Position numbers and translations under genes: made by a program
Source: Methanosuratincolales archaeon
GTDB taxonomy: Archaea > Thermoproteota > Methanomethylicia > Methanomethylicales > Methanomethylicaceae
Assembly (NCBI GenBank): GCA_014361445.1
Contig: JACIVQ010000009.1
Coordinates: 1 to 42,329 of the forward strand
Direction of reading: 5' to 3'
Length of the DNA stretch: 42,329 nucleotides
Shown here: positions 25,229 to 33,835 of the stretch, piece after piece
How positions within the stretch are numbered: position 1 is the first letter of the stretch
Layout of the letters: each line of letters starts with the position of its first letter
The notes under the pieces: model-generated
What the model saw: the letters and a program-made list of their open reading frames with translations, nothing else
The model's database searches: none
Told to the model about the DNA's origin: nothing

Positions 25229-25692
25229 AGCCTCTCAACCTCTATGGAGATCTTCTTTATCTTACCAAACATCCCAACCGAAAAGATCACCCTAGAAAGT
25301 TCTGGGTGGATGGACGTGGGGGTGAAGCAGATTTTGGAACTGTCGTAGATTATCTGTCCACCATAGACCGACTTCACTATGGAGTGGGCATCGTGTATAT
25401 CTGGGATTCCGGTCCCTTCAAAAATCACCGAATCTGAAGTGAAAGTTATATCACCCGAGGGTACGTTGACAATAATTGTCAGAGAGGTCCCGGGATCAGA
25501 GGCAAACAAGTACTCCAAGCAGTCATGGATTGTATTTATAACGCGCATTTTGAGAACAGAATCATCATATCTTACCTTGGAGATCAAGACAAACGAATTA
25601 CTCATGAATATACCAGTTATGGAAAACAATGTCACAGTCAACAAGATCAGCGTGAGGGGCGCGGCTTGGGCCATCCGCCCTTTTGACGCCAT
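25225..25692 (-). CDS. Minor pilin-like protein
   Basis: A 155-residue protein beginning MASKGRMAQAAPLTLILL, a basic leader with KG before a long hydrophobic helix, as in prepilins. The globular part has Cys at two positions and alternating beta-type sequence. ATG 25692 is chosen because GAGAGGT lies six bases upstream; a GTG at 25707 is possible. It overlaps the next gene by four bases. Confidence 0.6.
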   Translation of the reverse strand: MASKGRMAQAAPLTLILLTVTLFSITGIFMSNSFVLISKVRYDDSVLKMRVINTIHDCLEYLFASDPGTSLTIIVNVPSGDITFTSDSVIFEGTGIPDIHDAHSIVKSVYGGQIIYDSSKICFTPTSIHPELSRVIFSVGMFGKIKKISIEVERL

Positions 25693-25714
25693 CCCACAAC
25701 CTCTCACTTTGCCC

Positions 25715-26116
25715 TCACCTCGTCAAGGTCAAAATAACGATCCTGGGATCAAATTCGCCCTGATAACCGCTCAAGAATATGAGTGCCGAAGAGGTTCTCC
25801 CTGACTTGAACTGATGGTCTACCGACCACAGCGGCTTCCAATCACACGTGTAGACACTTATCCTGAAGCCCAGCCCAGGAGGTAGTACCTGCGCCACTAC
25901 CCTCTCGATCCTGTCGTACTCCTGAGAGAATACCATTGATGAGAGCAACCCTTTTTTCTCCAGACAGAGCAGAAGGTTTGAGGCAAGCTCCCCTAATTCC
26001 TGGGAGCTCCCCGCCACAGCTAACGAACTAACATGCCCCAGTATCACAATTACCGCGGTCATGAGTATTACTATGGCAAATACGCAATCGTAGATCCTTG
26101 CAACCCCATCGTCCAT
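25715..26116 (-). CDS. Minor pilin-like membrane protein
   Basis: A 133-residue protein with a short acidic N-terminus, one hydrophobic helix (VFAIVILMTAVIVILG) and a soluble domain of about 100 residues. The helix-first layout matches its operon neighbours and TadE-like or pseudopilin proteins, but there is no clear basic-Gly prepilin site. Its ATG abuts the previous stop codon directly. Function is inferred from the operon only. Confidence 0.6.
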   Translation of the reverse strand: MDDGVARIYDCVFAIVILMTAVIVILGHVSSLAVAGSSQELGELASNLLLCLEKKGLLSSMVFSQEYDRIERVVAQVLPPGLGFRISVYTCDWKPLWSVDHQFKSGRTSSALIFLSGYQGEFDPRIVILTLTR

Positions 26117-26530
26117 CTAACTGATCACCACTCTCAGCAGAACAAGGTTGCCATCATCCAAGAGCACTAACCTGTCGTATTCGCAGGTTCCGCCCCCTAG
26201 CAGTGGAGTCCCAGAAGTCCTCATGTCAAGTAAACTCAGCTCACCTGAATCGTTCAGGTACAAGTATGATGCATTGATCCAGATCTTTGTGCCTTGAGGG
26301 GCTCCGTATAACTCTGGACTTGATGAGGGCGTCCAATTTGCCCATTTCTGGTAAGAGTATGAATTTTCCATCACTATGGAGCTGGAGACCATGGATGCTA
26401 TGTTCGTTTTGATTTCTTCGATCTCTCTACTCACTATAGACGAGTATGCTCCGAGCAGTATATACTGCGAGAAGGCAAAGGCGCCTAAAAACAGCATAGT
26501 TGCGATGATGACCTCAACGCTCTGATCCAT
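26117..26530 (-). CDS. Minor pilin-like membrane protein
   Basis: A 137-residue protein with an N-terminal hydrophobic helix (VIIATMLFLGAFAFSQYILL) and an extracellular beta-type domain containing one Cys. ATG 26530 shares a base with the TadC stop (TAATG) and follows GGGGGCAG; a TTG at 26542 is rejected. Like its downstream neighbours it probably joins the filament or its base as a low-abundance subunit. Confidence 0.6.
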   Translation of the reverse strand: MDQSVEVIIATMLFLGAFAFSQYILLGAYSSIVSREIEEIKTNIASMVSSSIVMENSYSYQKWANWTPSSSPELYGAPQGTKIWINASYLYLNDSGELSLLDMRTSGTPLLGGGTCEYDRLVLLDDGNLVLLRVVIS

Positions 26531-28311
26531 TACTGCCCCCAAAGAGTGAGCGCTCTTATAAAGCCTAGATCTTTAAACAGGAGTATGCCGACCATGGAAA
26601 GAATTGTGCACACGGTGCTGCTCGTCAGTCCATCCACAATAGAACCTCCGTTGCTTACTTTTCCCCCGAGCAAGCCTAGCAAGTAAGAGTTATACACCAC
26701 TGCCGTGTACGCTACCAATATCAACAAATTGAGCTGCTCACCCGATATGAAGGACATCCCCAGCGGCAGGTTAATTGTGGTGACGGCCTCTGCCACCCTT
26801 GTAAATAGCCTGGCAACGATCTCCACTACTATGGAGATGCTGAAGGCTAGCAGTAGTGTATTGACATAGCTCATTACAACGAAGAATCGAGTCTGAGACT
26901 CCATCGACTTGCGCCCCAAGAACATGTTGGCAACGAGCTCGGACAGGAAGTCAAGGCTCTTTGGGTCAGCACCCATTGTCTCCGCCCTATCTAGTAACTC
27001 AAGCGAGACCTTTGCTATCCAGGGCCCCTCAACACATGGGAGTGCCCCGGCTATGGGGCAGCCAACCTTCAGATAGCTTGCCAGCCTGTGAAGGAGCCTG
27101 TCGAAGGACGCGTTGAAAGATCTCCCTTCGCAAAGTTTGATCATGGCTATCCTGGGGGAAACTCCCTTCTTCACCTCTTCAGCAATGGACCGCGTAAAGG
27201 ACGGAAGGGTGGCGATGATCTCTTTTGTCCTTTTCCTCACTGGTGCATAGTGCCTTATTGCTGGCAGAGTGAATGTTACCAGCGAAATCCCGAACGCATA
27301 ATATACAGGCAAAGCTGGACCAAAAACCTTCACCAAAAGTAGGAGAAAGGGTAGTACTGGCAGAAGGAATTTGACCAGAGCTCCATGGTCGACCTCCTCA
27401 GTTAGCTCCTTTGGGGTGTAAGTGTCTATCATCAGACTTAAAAGGACTGCAACTATTGTGGGGAAGACAAAGCAAGCAAAGAATAGTATTGGCATGCCGA
27501 GAATGCCGCTAAACAGCACACCAACAGTTATTGTGCCCATGGGGAGCATTATGAATGCTATGATCTCTGCGGATGTCATCAGGGAGAATTTGTCTGAAAA
27601 GGTCTTCAACCTTCCCTGAAGGAGCGAAAAGAGTTTGAGGAGCTCATACCGCATCACAGACAGGACCTCGCCTCCCTCCCTCTGAGTTGAGATCGAAGTT
27701 ATGTACAGGTCCTTGACCGAGTCCAGGGGGTGATGCTTCCCTTCGAATAATATCGCCTCAAAAGGGTTTAGGGCGTATAACCTTCGAACTTTTTCTATCC
27801 GATACCACTCCTTTTTAAACTGGGGCAAGTTTTTGAGGTCCTTCAGGTGTTCAAAAGCAGAGGTCGCAGGGATTCCAGATGCCGATGCCATTGTAAGATA
27901 TGTTGCAAAGAAGGGGAGTTCCCTCTCGCATGCCTTCTTTCTGTTATAGGTCGCCAATACAGGTCTGAGGAGGAGATCAAGAACCATTGTGGCAGGCAGT
28001 ATGATGACGCCAGCCAAGAGATATATGAACGATCCCGAGGGCAAAAGTGGTCGAAGTAAAAAGAGTACCAAAATCAAGGTTGAGGATATAACCAGCTCCT
28101 TGAGGACCTTCATGGAGTAGTCTATCGGGCTAGTCGACATCCCGCTACTATAAAGTCTAATTGAGATCCTCTCCGCCAGAGCAAGAGTAATCTTGTCGTG
28201 GATGCGGGTATAGAGCTTAGGCTTTGGTGTGGCGTCTGACGAACCACTCGCCCCAGATCCGAGGCACGTATTCTGGTTTTCGGTGGAGGTCCTGTGCTCA
28301 CCGGGCGACAT
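26530..28311 (-). CDS. tadC: Pilus assembly platform protein, TadC/FlaJ type with two T2SF domains
   Basis: A 593-residue polytopic membrane protein. After a polar N-terminus of ~70 residues come two pairs of membrane segments, a soluble T2SF region containing FATYLTMASASGIP, further segments, and a second T2SF region (LPSFTRSIAEEVKKGVSP). The doubled organisation is typical of archaeal FlaJ/TadC proteins. It forms the inner-membrane platform that works with the ATPase encoded just upstream. ATG 28311 follows GGGGATTAGG. It could also be called PilC-like; which archaeal pilus subtype it belongs to needs phylogeny. Confidence 0.88.
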   Translation of the reverse strand: MSPGEHRTSTENQNTCLGSGASGSSDATPKPKLYTRIHDKITLALAERISIRLYSSGMSTSPIDYSMKVLKELVISSTLILVLFLLRPLLPSGSFIYLLAGVIILPATMVLDLLLRPVLATYNRKKACERELPFFATYLTMASASGIPATSAFEHLKDLKNLPQFKKEWYRIEKVRRLYALNPFEAILFEGKHHPLDSVKDLYITSISTQREGGEVLSVMRYELLKLFSLLQGRLKTFSDKFSLMTSAEIIAFIMLPMGTITVGVLFSGILGMPILFFACFVFPTIVAVLLSLMIDTYTPKELTEEVDHGALVKFLLPVLPFLLLLVKVFGPALPVYYAFGISLVTFTLPAIRHYAPVRKRTKEIIATLPSFTRSIAEEVKKGVSPRIAMIKLCEGRSFNASFDRLLHRLASYLKVGCPIAGALPCVEGPWIAKVSLELLDRAETMGADPKSLDFLSELVANMFLGRKSMESQTRFFVVMSYVNTLLLAFSISIVVEIVARLFTRVAEAVTTINLPLGMSFISGEQLNLLILVAYTAVVYNSYLLGLLGGKVSNGGSIVDGLTSSTVCTILSMVGILLFKDLGFIRALTLWGQ

Positions 28312-28378
28312 CCTAATCCCCTTTTAAGCAATTTTCATCCACCGCGAATTCTCATGACACTGACGGTCTCCGTAATCT

Positions 28379-30013
28379 TTACCCCTCCTTAACTTCCACA
28401 TCAGAAGAAACCTTGACTTTTCCCTCGGGGGTGATAACTAGGGAGTCCAAGTCCAACTTGTGATGACAGGATTGGAAGGCCCAGACAACCTTTGTAACTG
28501 TCGCATATTCTCTGAACTCTGGTCTAACCCTTGCAATTTTCTTAAGTTCGGCGAGAAACCTCACCCTCTCCCGATACATCTCTATTAGCCGACTCTTGGA
28601 AATTCCGGTCTCTGAAATTATCCTCTCTGCCCCTTTAGACTCTGAGATTAGTCCCTCACTGAAGGAGAAGGCGTCCTTCTCCGGATCGTAGGCGAATAGC
28701 GGCTTGAGCTCAAAGTCCTCCCTAAGGTCATAGAAATTCATCGCCCTCCTCCTCTGTACAATCTGATCGTCACTGCGGACCGTAGTCTTGCCCACAAAGA
28801 CTATCCCTGCCAGAGATTTCAGCGCCCCTCTCTCGACCAGTATAGGAGGGGAGACCAACCTCTCCAGAGCTGCGTTTGGGCTCTCTGCATGGAGTGACGT
28901 CACTCCTCCGTGCCCAGTCATGATGGCTTGAGCCCATATCCTTCCTTCCTCTCCCCTAACCTCGCCTACTATTATGTAATCCGCAGACATCCTGAGCGCC
29001 TCCTTGATGAGGGCAAACATTCCTATCTCGCCTCTCTCCTCAAGCGTCGCCGACTCCCTCACAACAAGGGATATCCTGTTTGGGTGAACTAGGCGCAGTT
29101 CTGGCGTGTCCTCAATTGTCACGATCACAGATCTTTCAGGTATCATGTTACAAATCGCATTGATCAGGGAGGTCTTCCCGGTCCCCATGGCTCCGCAGAC
29201 AAGGAAAGCCTTCTTGTATTCCAACAAGATCATGAGCCAGGCTGCCATCTCCGGCGGAATAGTGTTCAGCAACATCAATGAGGTTATAGACCATGGCTTC
29301 TCCGGGAACTTTCTTATGATGAAATTGGACCCTGAGGGGGATACCTCCTTTTTGTAGGAGGCAGAGAGGCGGCTACCATCTGGCAATCGGATGCTAACGA
29401 GAGGTCTGTACAAAGATATTGACTTCCCACTCGCGTAAACGAGTTTCTCGATATATCGATCGAGCTCCTCTGGGTAGAAGACTATGTTTGTGGGCATAGT
29501 CCCGTAGTCGGAATGTATGCATGAGACTGGGTTTTTTGACGATGCGACCACAACGTCCTCTACTCTAGCATCTTGGATTAGAGGATCCAGCAGCCCGTAA
29601 CCCAGGATCTCCCTCTTCAGAAAGTAAATGTGACGTCTATCCCGGAGACCTGCCTTTACCAGATATTCATCAAACTTAGTCTCATCAGCAACTACAGATG
29701 AGGGCATGAGGAATAGGAGTTTGGAGGCAAGCTCCCTCAACCTGGACTGCTCTTCTGGTGTCAGGGGCGGGTCGTGAACCAAATACTCATAATCTCTAGT
29801 TATGTAGACTGTGCTCATCCCTACGCTGTAACTCTCTATCACCTTGACACCGCTGAGGTTTACCTGGGAGGTTCTTATGCTCAGCATTGGGAGGTCAAAC
29901 TTCGTCTTCTTGCCCTTCTCCAGCTCCTCGTAAGCCTTCTTCTCCAACTTCTCAACAGGGGCTGACAACAACTCCTCTATCGCTTCAGGTTTGGCTCCCT
30001 TCCTCCACCTCAT
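28379..30013 (-). CDS. Type IV pilus/archaellum-type secretion ATPase (FlaI/VirB11/TadA-like)
   Basis: A 544-residue ATPase powering pilin assembly. It has the conserved Walker A GAMGTGKTSL (274-283), an Asp box IEDTPELRLVHPNR (~300-313), Walker B YIIVGEVRGEE (~346-356) and His box MTGHGGVTSLHAE (~365-377). The N-terminal domain (~85-230) holds the usual LGYGLLDPLIQD segment. No FlaH, FlaG or FlaF gene is nearby, so an adhesive pilus is likelier than an archaellum. ATG 30013 follows GGAGGGATGAG. It is the second gene of the operon. Confidence 0.92.
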   Translation of the reverse strand: MRWRKGAKPEAIEELLSAPVEKLEKKAYEELEKGKKTKFDLPMLSIRTSQVNLSGVKVIESYSVGMSTVYITRDYEYLVHDPPLTPEEQSRLRELASKLLFLMPSSVVADETKFDEYLVKAGLRDRRHIYFLKREILGYGLLDPLIQDARVEDVVVASSKNPVSCIHSDYGTMPTNIVFYPEELDRYIEKLVYASGKSISLYRPLVSIRLPDGSRLSASYKKEVSPSGSNFIIRKFPEKPWSITSLMLLNTIPPEMAAWLMILLEYKKAFLVCGAMGTGKTSLINAICNMIPERSVIVTIEDTPELRLVHPNRISLVVRESATLEERGEIGMFALIKEALRMSADYIIVGEVRGEEGRIWAQAIMTGHGGVTSLHAESPNAALERLVSPPILVERGALKSLAGIVFVGKTTVRSDDQIVQRRRAMNFYDLREDFELKPLFAYDPEKDAFSFSEGLISESKGAERIISETGISKSRLIEMYRERVRFLAELKKIARVRPEFREYATVTKVVWAFQSCHHKLDLDSLVITPEGKVKVSSDVEVKEG

Positions 30014-30035
30014 CTCATCCCTCCAAAAAAGGGGG

Positions 30036-30440
30036 TTATTGGGAGAGAGCGCTGAACTGCAGGGTGCCTTGATCGGTATTGAGGGTCCCCCTTAAAGTCT
30101 GCCCTGGGGAGAAGGGCTGGGAGAACTTTACCTGGAGAGAGACACTCTCCCCAGCCTTTATTGTACTTGGGGTGAAGTTACTGCTAGTCGTAGAGTTGAG
30201 GTTGCAGGAGACCAGGTTTGCGTCCGCCGTTCCTATATTCTTAACAGTCATGTATAGCGTGTCGTTCTGAACAACAGGTGTGCCTATTATTATAAGCGCT
30301 CCCTGCATCGATGCGGCGGATCCTGTAGAAGCCATCCACGTTATCGCCATCCCAGTGACTGCGAGGGCAGCGACCGTTACCAGTATTGTTATAATTGGTG
30401 TGGAGATCTCGCCCCTTCTATCGATATTCTTTCCTCTCAT
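30036..30440 (-). CDS. Major pilin-like protein (archaeal type III signal peptide)
   Basis: A 134-residue protein. Basic leader MRGKNIDRRG is followed by EISTPIITILVTVAALAV, the class III signal peptide with a likely PibD/FlaK cleavage after Gly10. The C-terminal ~95 residues form a single Ig-like beta domain rich in Ser/Thr/Asn, as in archaellins and adhesive pilins. Being first in the operon behind a strong TATA box fits the most abundant subunit. The peptidase gene is not in the window. Confidence 0.85.
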   Translation of the reverse strand: MRGKNIDRRGEISTPIITILVTVAALAVTGMAITWMASTGSAASMQGALIIIGTPVVQNDTLYMTVKNIGTADANLVSCNLNSTTSSNFTPSTIKAGESVSLQVKFSQPFSPGQTLRGTLNTDQGTLQFSALSQ

Positions 30441-30460
30441 TTTTCCTCGTAGAGATCAGG

Positions 30461-30470
30461 GTTATATAAA
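30461..30470 (-). promoter_or_regulatory. Promoter of the pilus operon
   Basis: Read leftward, TTTATATAAC lies about 21-30 bp before ATG 30440. The inferred transcript start is at or just before the ATG; GAGGAAAA lies directly ahead of it. The eight genes below it are tightly packed to 21424. Confidence 0.7.
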
Positions 30471-30485
30471 TTCGGGGTGAAATGG

Positions 30486-31250
30486 TCAGCTCACTGGCTG
30501 GCTGATTCCAATACCCCTGTGAGTGATCCTCACATTCTTGAGTCCGGAAGCCAAAGCAAGGTCGCGGAGCAGAGAGACTGAAGGGTTTCTTATCCTTCTG
30601 AATTCTTCATCGAAGGCATTCTCCGGGACGAACTCAATAAGGTTGAGGCAAGCCTCGCCCTTTGATGCCTTCTCCTCGTACCCCAGTCCCTTCAGTTTTT
30701 CTGAGATAGACTTGACCGTGCTGACACTGTCGTTGTAACCCGGGATAACCACCATCCGGAGCTCCACTTGGGCTTTCGATCTCATTGCGATCTCGATAGA
30801 TCTGATAACTTCCGCTACTGGAGGAGATCTTAGCCTTGTGACCCTTCTGTAACTCTCCTCTCTAAGCTCAGCCTTTATGTCTATGGAGACCAAATCTAGG
30901 AGGGGCATTACCGTAGCAAGCGCCTCTGGCAACGAGCCGTTAGTGTCTATCCCGAACTTCAAACCAATAGACTTAGCGAACCTCCCGATCTCGAGGAGGG
31001 CGTCCAACTGCAGGAGCGGCTCTCCACCTGTGACCTTACAGGCGGTCACTAGCTTGTTCTCTGAGATTGCCTTTTTTACCCTCTCTATATCCGTTAAGTG
31101 CTCCTCCTTACTCTTCTTGAGCCCCCAGTTCTGGCAGTATCCGCAGTCAAAATTGCACCCAGAGAAGAATACCACACACGCAGGCTCTCCCAGGTAATCA
31201 GAGAGGGATAGGGGGACTATCTCCCCCGCATAAACCATCTTTCTTACCAT
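30486..31250 (-). CDS. nrdG: Anaerobic ribonucleotide reductase activating protein (radical SAM)
   Basis: A 254-residue radical SAM enzyme that generates the glycyl radical of NrdD. The cluster motif C32-x3-C36-x2-C39 (GCNFDCGYCQNW) and the SAM motif VTGGEPLLQ are present, with FGIDTNGS further on. It is longer than bacterial NrdG (~155 residues), as is usual in archaea. ATG 31250 has AGGGAT upstream; a second ATG at 31238 is possible. It lies 50 bases after nrdD. A related pyruvate formate-lyase activase is the alternative, made unlikely by that neighbour. Confidence 0.88.
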   Translation of the reverse strand: MVRKMVYAGEIVPLSLSDYLGEPACVVFFSGCNFDCGYCQNWGLKKSKEEHLTDIERVKKAISENKLVTACKVTGGEPLLQLDALLEIGRFAKSIGLKFGIDTNGSLPEALATVMPLLDLVSIDIKAELREESYRRVTRLRSPPVAEVIRSIEIAMRSKAQVELRMVVIPGYNDSVSTVKSISEKLKGLGYEEKASKGEACLNLIEFVPENAFDEEFRRIRNPSVSLLRDLALASGLKNVRITHRGIGISQPVS

Positions 31251-31300
31251 TTAATATCCCTGGGGAGAGCCTGTCCTTCATTTGTCATTTACACTATGCA

Positions 31301-33475
31301 CTATGCAGATAGTCTGATCCTATACCTGTCTTTCAACTCTTGCTTCTTCGCAGCATTCCAAGAGGCAATGTCCTGATAGTAACCGGTTATCCTCGAGTAT
31401 ACCCTTATATCCTGACTTCTGCACATTGGGCAGCTTTCGTTGAGCCCGCCACCTACAAACCCGCACGCCCTGCAGACTGTTATATCCTTCGTGTGACTCC
31501 AGTAGCCTATCCACGACTCCAATGCCAGCTTCCTGTTCAACTTCAAAATTGCCTCCGGATCCGGGTTAGCCTCGCCCAGCCAAACATGGAATATGTCCCC
31601 TCCCTTCAATATCGGGAAGAAGCGCTGCTCTATAGCAAGCCGCTCATATAGAGGAACCTTTGCAGAGACGTTGACATGGGCCCCGTTGGTATAGTATATG
31701 GGCACGTCCTTCGTCTCACCATACAGCGACATGGCTCTCTCTAGGTCTCCTTTCACGTACTCCTTGGCATACTTGGGGTAGTGGATCATGTCTGCCACGG
31801 CAAATCGCTGCGCGCAAGACTCTGCCGGAGTCCTGGCTATTGAGAACTTCAACCCGGTCTCTTCTGAGTATGTCTTCCTTATCCTGTCCATCTCAATGAG
31901 GACCTTCAGAGCCAGCTTCTGAGCCGAGGGATCCTCGTGGAGCTCGTAGCCAGTAATATGCTCCACCAGCTCGTTCATCCCCACAAAACCGATGGTATGC
32001 GTCAGATTCTTTATGTCCACCGCCGGAGGCGCACCCTTCGGCCTTTGGGAAGCGAATGGGATCAGACCCCTCTCGAACTGCTGGACCATTATCCTATACT
32101 TGAGCAGGAGGGCATCCCTTGCAATATCCATGGTCTCCTTCAGGATCTCGTACATTCTCCCCTCGTCTCCTCCAGACCTGTAAGCGATCCTTGGCAGGTT
32201 CAGCGTTATGACTTGCATGCCCCCCATTGAGAAATGCGCCCCATCCTCAAAGTTTATCTTCCTTTTGAAGTCCTCTGAGGATCCGTCCTCAGCGAACGCA
32301 TAGGCGCAGCACTGGAAGCATGAGACGCCGTCCTCCCCTCCCCTGTAGGCTGGTACGACGTTGTCGTAGTATGTGGAACCATACTTAGCCGAGAGCTGGG
32401 CTGCCTTCAGCATGACGTCCTCAAATCTGCTGTCTGTCCAGTACCTCCTCCTCTGCACAACCTCTGGCTTGGGGAAGTTGAACATCTTCCCCATGGCATC
32501 TCCCTTCAGGTACTCGTCAAGCAGGGCGTTCGCGAACGCGTGGACTTGGTCCTCTAGGCTTCCGTAGGTGAGATCCCTCCAGACCTTGCCGTGGGAGACC
32601 ACTGGGGCGTCCTGCCATACCTTTGGAACGCCCGCCTCTATCTGTATTGATGAGAATACTGGCTGTCCGCCCCTCGCCACATATAGCTGGGTCATCTCAT
32701 AAAGGAACATCTGCGCGAGCTGGTGGATCTTCTTATCGTCCAAGCCCACGAGGTATGGTGCCATGAAGACCGTGAAGTTAAAGAAGCCCTGTCCGCCCGC
32801 GAAGTTGGTCTGCGCGGCGCCCAAGACCTTCGCGGCATGCAGTATAGCGACCTCGGCATGCTTTGCCGGTCCAGCCACAGAGGTGTGGGTGCCGGTCCCA
32901 TCGGGCATCAAGCCGTAGTAGAAGAAGTACCTGAGGTCGTGGTCCTGGCAGAACGGGCGTGTCCCCCAGTACTCCAGGTCATGTATGTGGATGTCGCCCC
33001 TCAAGTGGGCGTCGGCTATCCTAGGCGGCATCATTAGCAAGTACGACTCCTTGCTGAGAAAGTCCGCCTTCTTCTTGTGGAAGGTCTCCGGGTTGGGTTG
33101 CAGGTTGGCGTTCTCCTTCGCCTCATACCCTTCAGAGTGATCAATTGAGTAAACATCATAAAGTGGCATGCCGACCCTAGTGTAAACATTTCTGTACTTA
33201 TCAAACCCGTGCTCCAGGAGCTTTACGCTCACCAGCTCCCTTATCAGAGGTCCGCTCAAGAAGCGCAGTTTCATGTTCTTTATGTCCTCCTCAACCTCCT
33301 CCGCAATCCTTCTGGCGTCCTCCTCGCTCATAGGTGGGAGGTTGTAGAGGACCTTGACTAGCTGGGTCTCTTTGAGCAGGCTCTTTACTATGCGCTCCTT
33401 ATCGAAGGGCTCTATTACGCCATCGCTCCTTCTAACTGGAGGCGGTAGCCTGCCGTTCAAAATCGCTTCTGTCAT
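31301..33475 (-). CDS. nrdD: Anaerobic ribonucleoside-triphosphate reductase
   Basis: A 724-residue class III ribonucleotide reductase making deoxynucleotides without oxygen. An N-terminal ATP-cone (~15-100, RRSDGVIEPFDKERIV) gives allosteric control. The catalytic barrel has HIHDLEYW, substrate-loop cysteines in DGVSCFQCCAYAF, and RTPAESCAQRFA. Near the C-terminus CRACG-x8-CPMC binds zinc, and the radical glycine is in RITGYY. ATG 33475 has GGTG upstream. It leads a two-gene operon with nrdG. A TATA-like sequence is at 33517-33527. Confidence 0.95.
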   Translation of the reverse strand: MTEAILNGRLPPPVRRSDGVIEPFDKERIVKSLLKETQLVKVLYNLPPMSEEDARRIAEEVEEDIKNMKLRFLSGPLIRELVSVKLLEHGFDKYRNVYTRVGMPLYDVYSIDHSEGYEAKENANLQPNPETFHKKKADFLSKESYLLMMPPRIADAHLRGDIHIHDLEYWGTRPFCQDHDLRYFFYYGLMPDGTGTHTSVAGPAKHAEVAILHAAKVLGAAQTNFAGGQGFFNFTVFMAPYLVGLDDKKIHQLAQMFLYEMTQLYVARGGQPVFSSIQIEAGVPKVWQDAPVVSHGKVWRDLTYGSLEDQVHAFANALLDEYLKGDAMGKMFNFPKPEVVQRRRYWTDSRFEDVMLKAAQLSAKYGSTYYDNVVPAYRGGEDGVSCFQCCAYAFAEDGSSEDFKRKINFEDGAHFSMGGMQVITLNLPRIAYRSGGDEGRMYEILKETMDIARDALLLKYRIMVQQFERGLIPFASQRPKGAPPAVDIKNLTHTIGFVGMNELVEHITGYELHEDPSAQKLALKVLIEMDRIRKTYSEETGLKFSIARTPAESCAQRFAVADMIHYPKYAKEYVKGDLERAMSLYGETKDVPIYYTNGAHVNVSAKVPLYERLAIEQRFFPILKGGDIFHVWLGEANPDPEAILKLNRKLALESWIGYWSHTKDITVCRACGFVGGGLNESCPMCRSQDIRVYSRITGYYQDIASWNAAKKQELKDRYRIRLSA

Positions 33476-33516
33476 AACAAAACACCAGATTGGGCAAAAT
33501 ACAATTTATCCTCCAG

Positions 33517-33527
33517 CTTTTTAAAAG
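33517..33527 (-). promoter_or_regulatory. TATA-like box of the nrdD-nrdG operon
   Basis: Read leftward, CTTTTAAAAAG lies about 42-52 bp before the nrdD start, predicting a transcript start near 33497. A perfect palindrome is 40 bp further upstream. Confidence 0.45.
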
Positions 33528-33567
33528 TTTTTTGAGTAATTAACTTAAAAAAATTGATAGAATGGGT

Positions 33568-33581
33568 TACCAACATTGGTA
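33568..33581. promoter_or_regulatory. Perfect palindrome upstream of nrdD
   Basis: TACCAA-CA-TTGGTA, a 6-bp inverted repeat with a 2-bp spacer. It lies between the leftward nrdD promoter and a rightward TATA-like sequence, a good position for an operator. The regulator is unknown. Confidence 0.4.
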
Positions 33582-33669
33582 TTATTTTATTCGTCTATAT
33601 AAACTATTTTGCACAAGCCCTCCAACATTTTTCATTATAATGGTTAAAATAAAATAGCTTCAGGGAAGT

Positions 33670-33756
33670 ATGCAAATTCAGCTACAACTTTTGGATAACC
33701 CAACAGCAAATCCGCATATCAGTGATCAAAGGATCCCTTTTGAGAATAAATTTTAG
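33670..33756 (+). CDS. Possible 28-residue small protein
   Basis: ATG 33670 follows AGGGAAG and a TATA-like TCTATATAAAC lies 67-77 bp upstream, so expression signals are present. The peptide (MQIQLQLLDNPTANPH...) has no recognisable domain. It may be chance or part of a non-coding transcript. Confidence 0.2.
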   Translation: MQIQLQLLDNPTANPHISDQRIPFENKF

Positions 33757-33835
33757 CTAAGTTAACCATCCATTGACGTCGCAAGAGCGCTGTAGTCAAT
33801 ACGAGTAAATGAAGAGCTTCAACCGAAATGGAAAT

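Larger units (their letters stand above)
33476..33835. other. 360-base spacer upstream of nrdD
   Basis: It holds the nrdD TATA-like box (33517-33527), a palindrome at 33568-33581, a rightward TATA-like TCTATATAAAC (33593-33603) and a 28-codon open frame (33670-33756). The remainder is AT-rich with nothing recognisable. Confidence 0.5.

Noticed and set aside
28379-30013. Archaellum (fla/arl) operon
   Set aside because: FlaI-like ATPase and TadC/FlaJ-like platform are present, but FlaG, FlaF, FlaH and FlaC/D/E genes are not, and four pilin-like genes and a secreted protein replace them.
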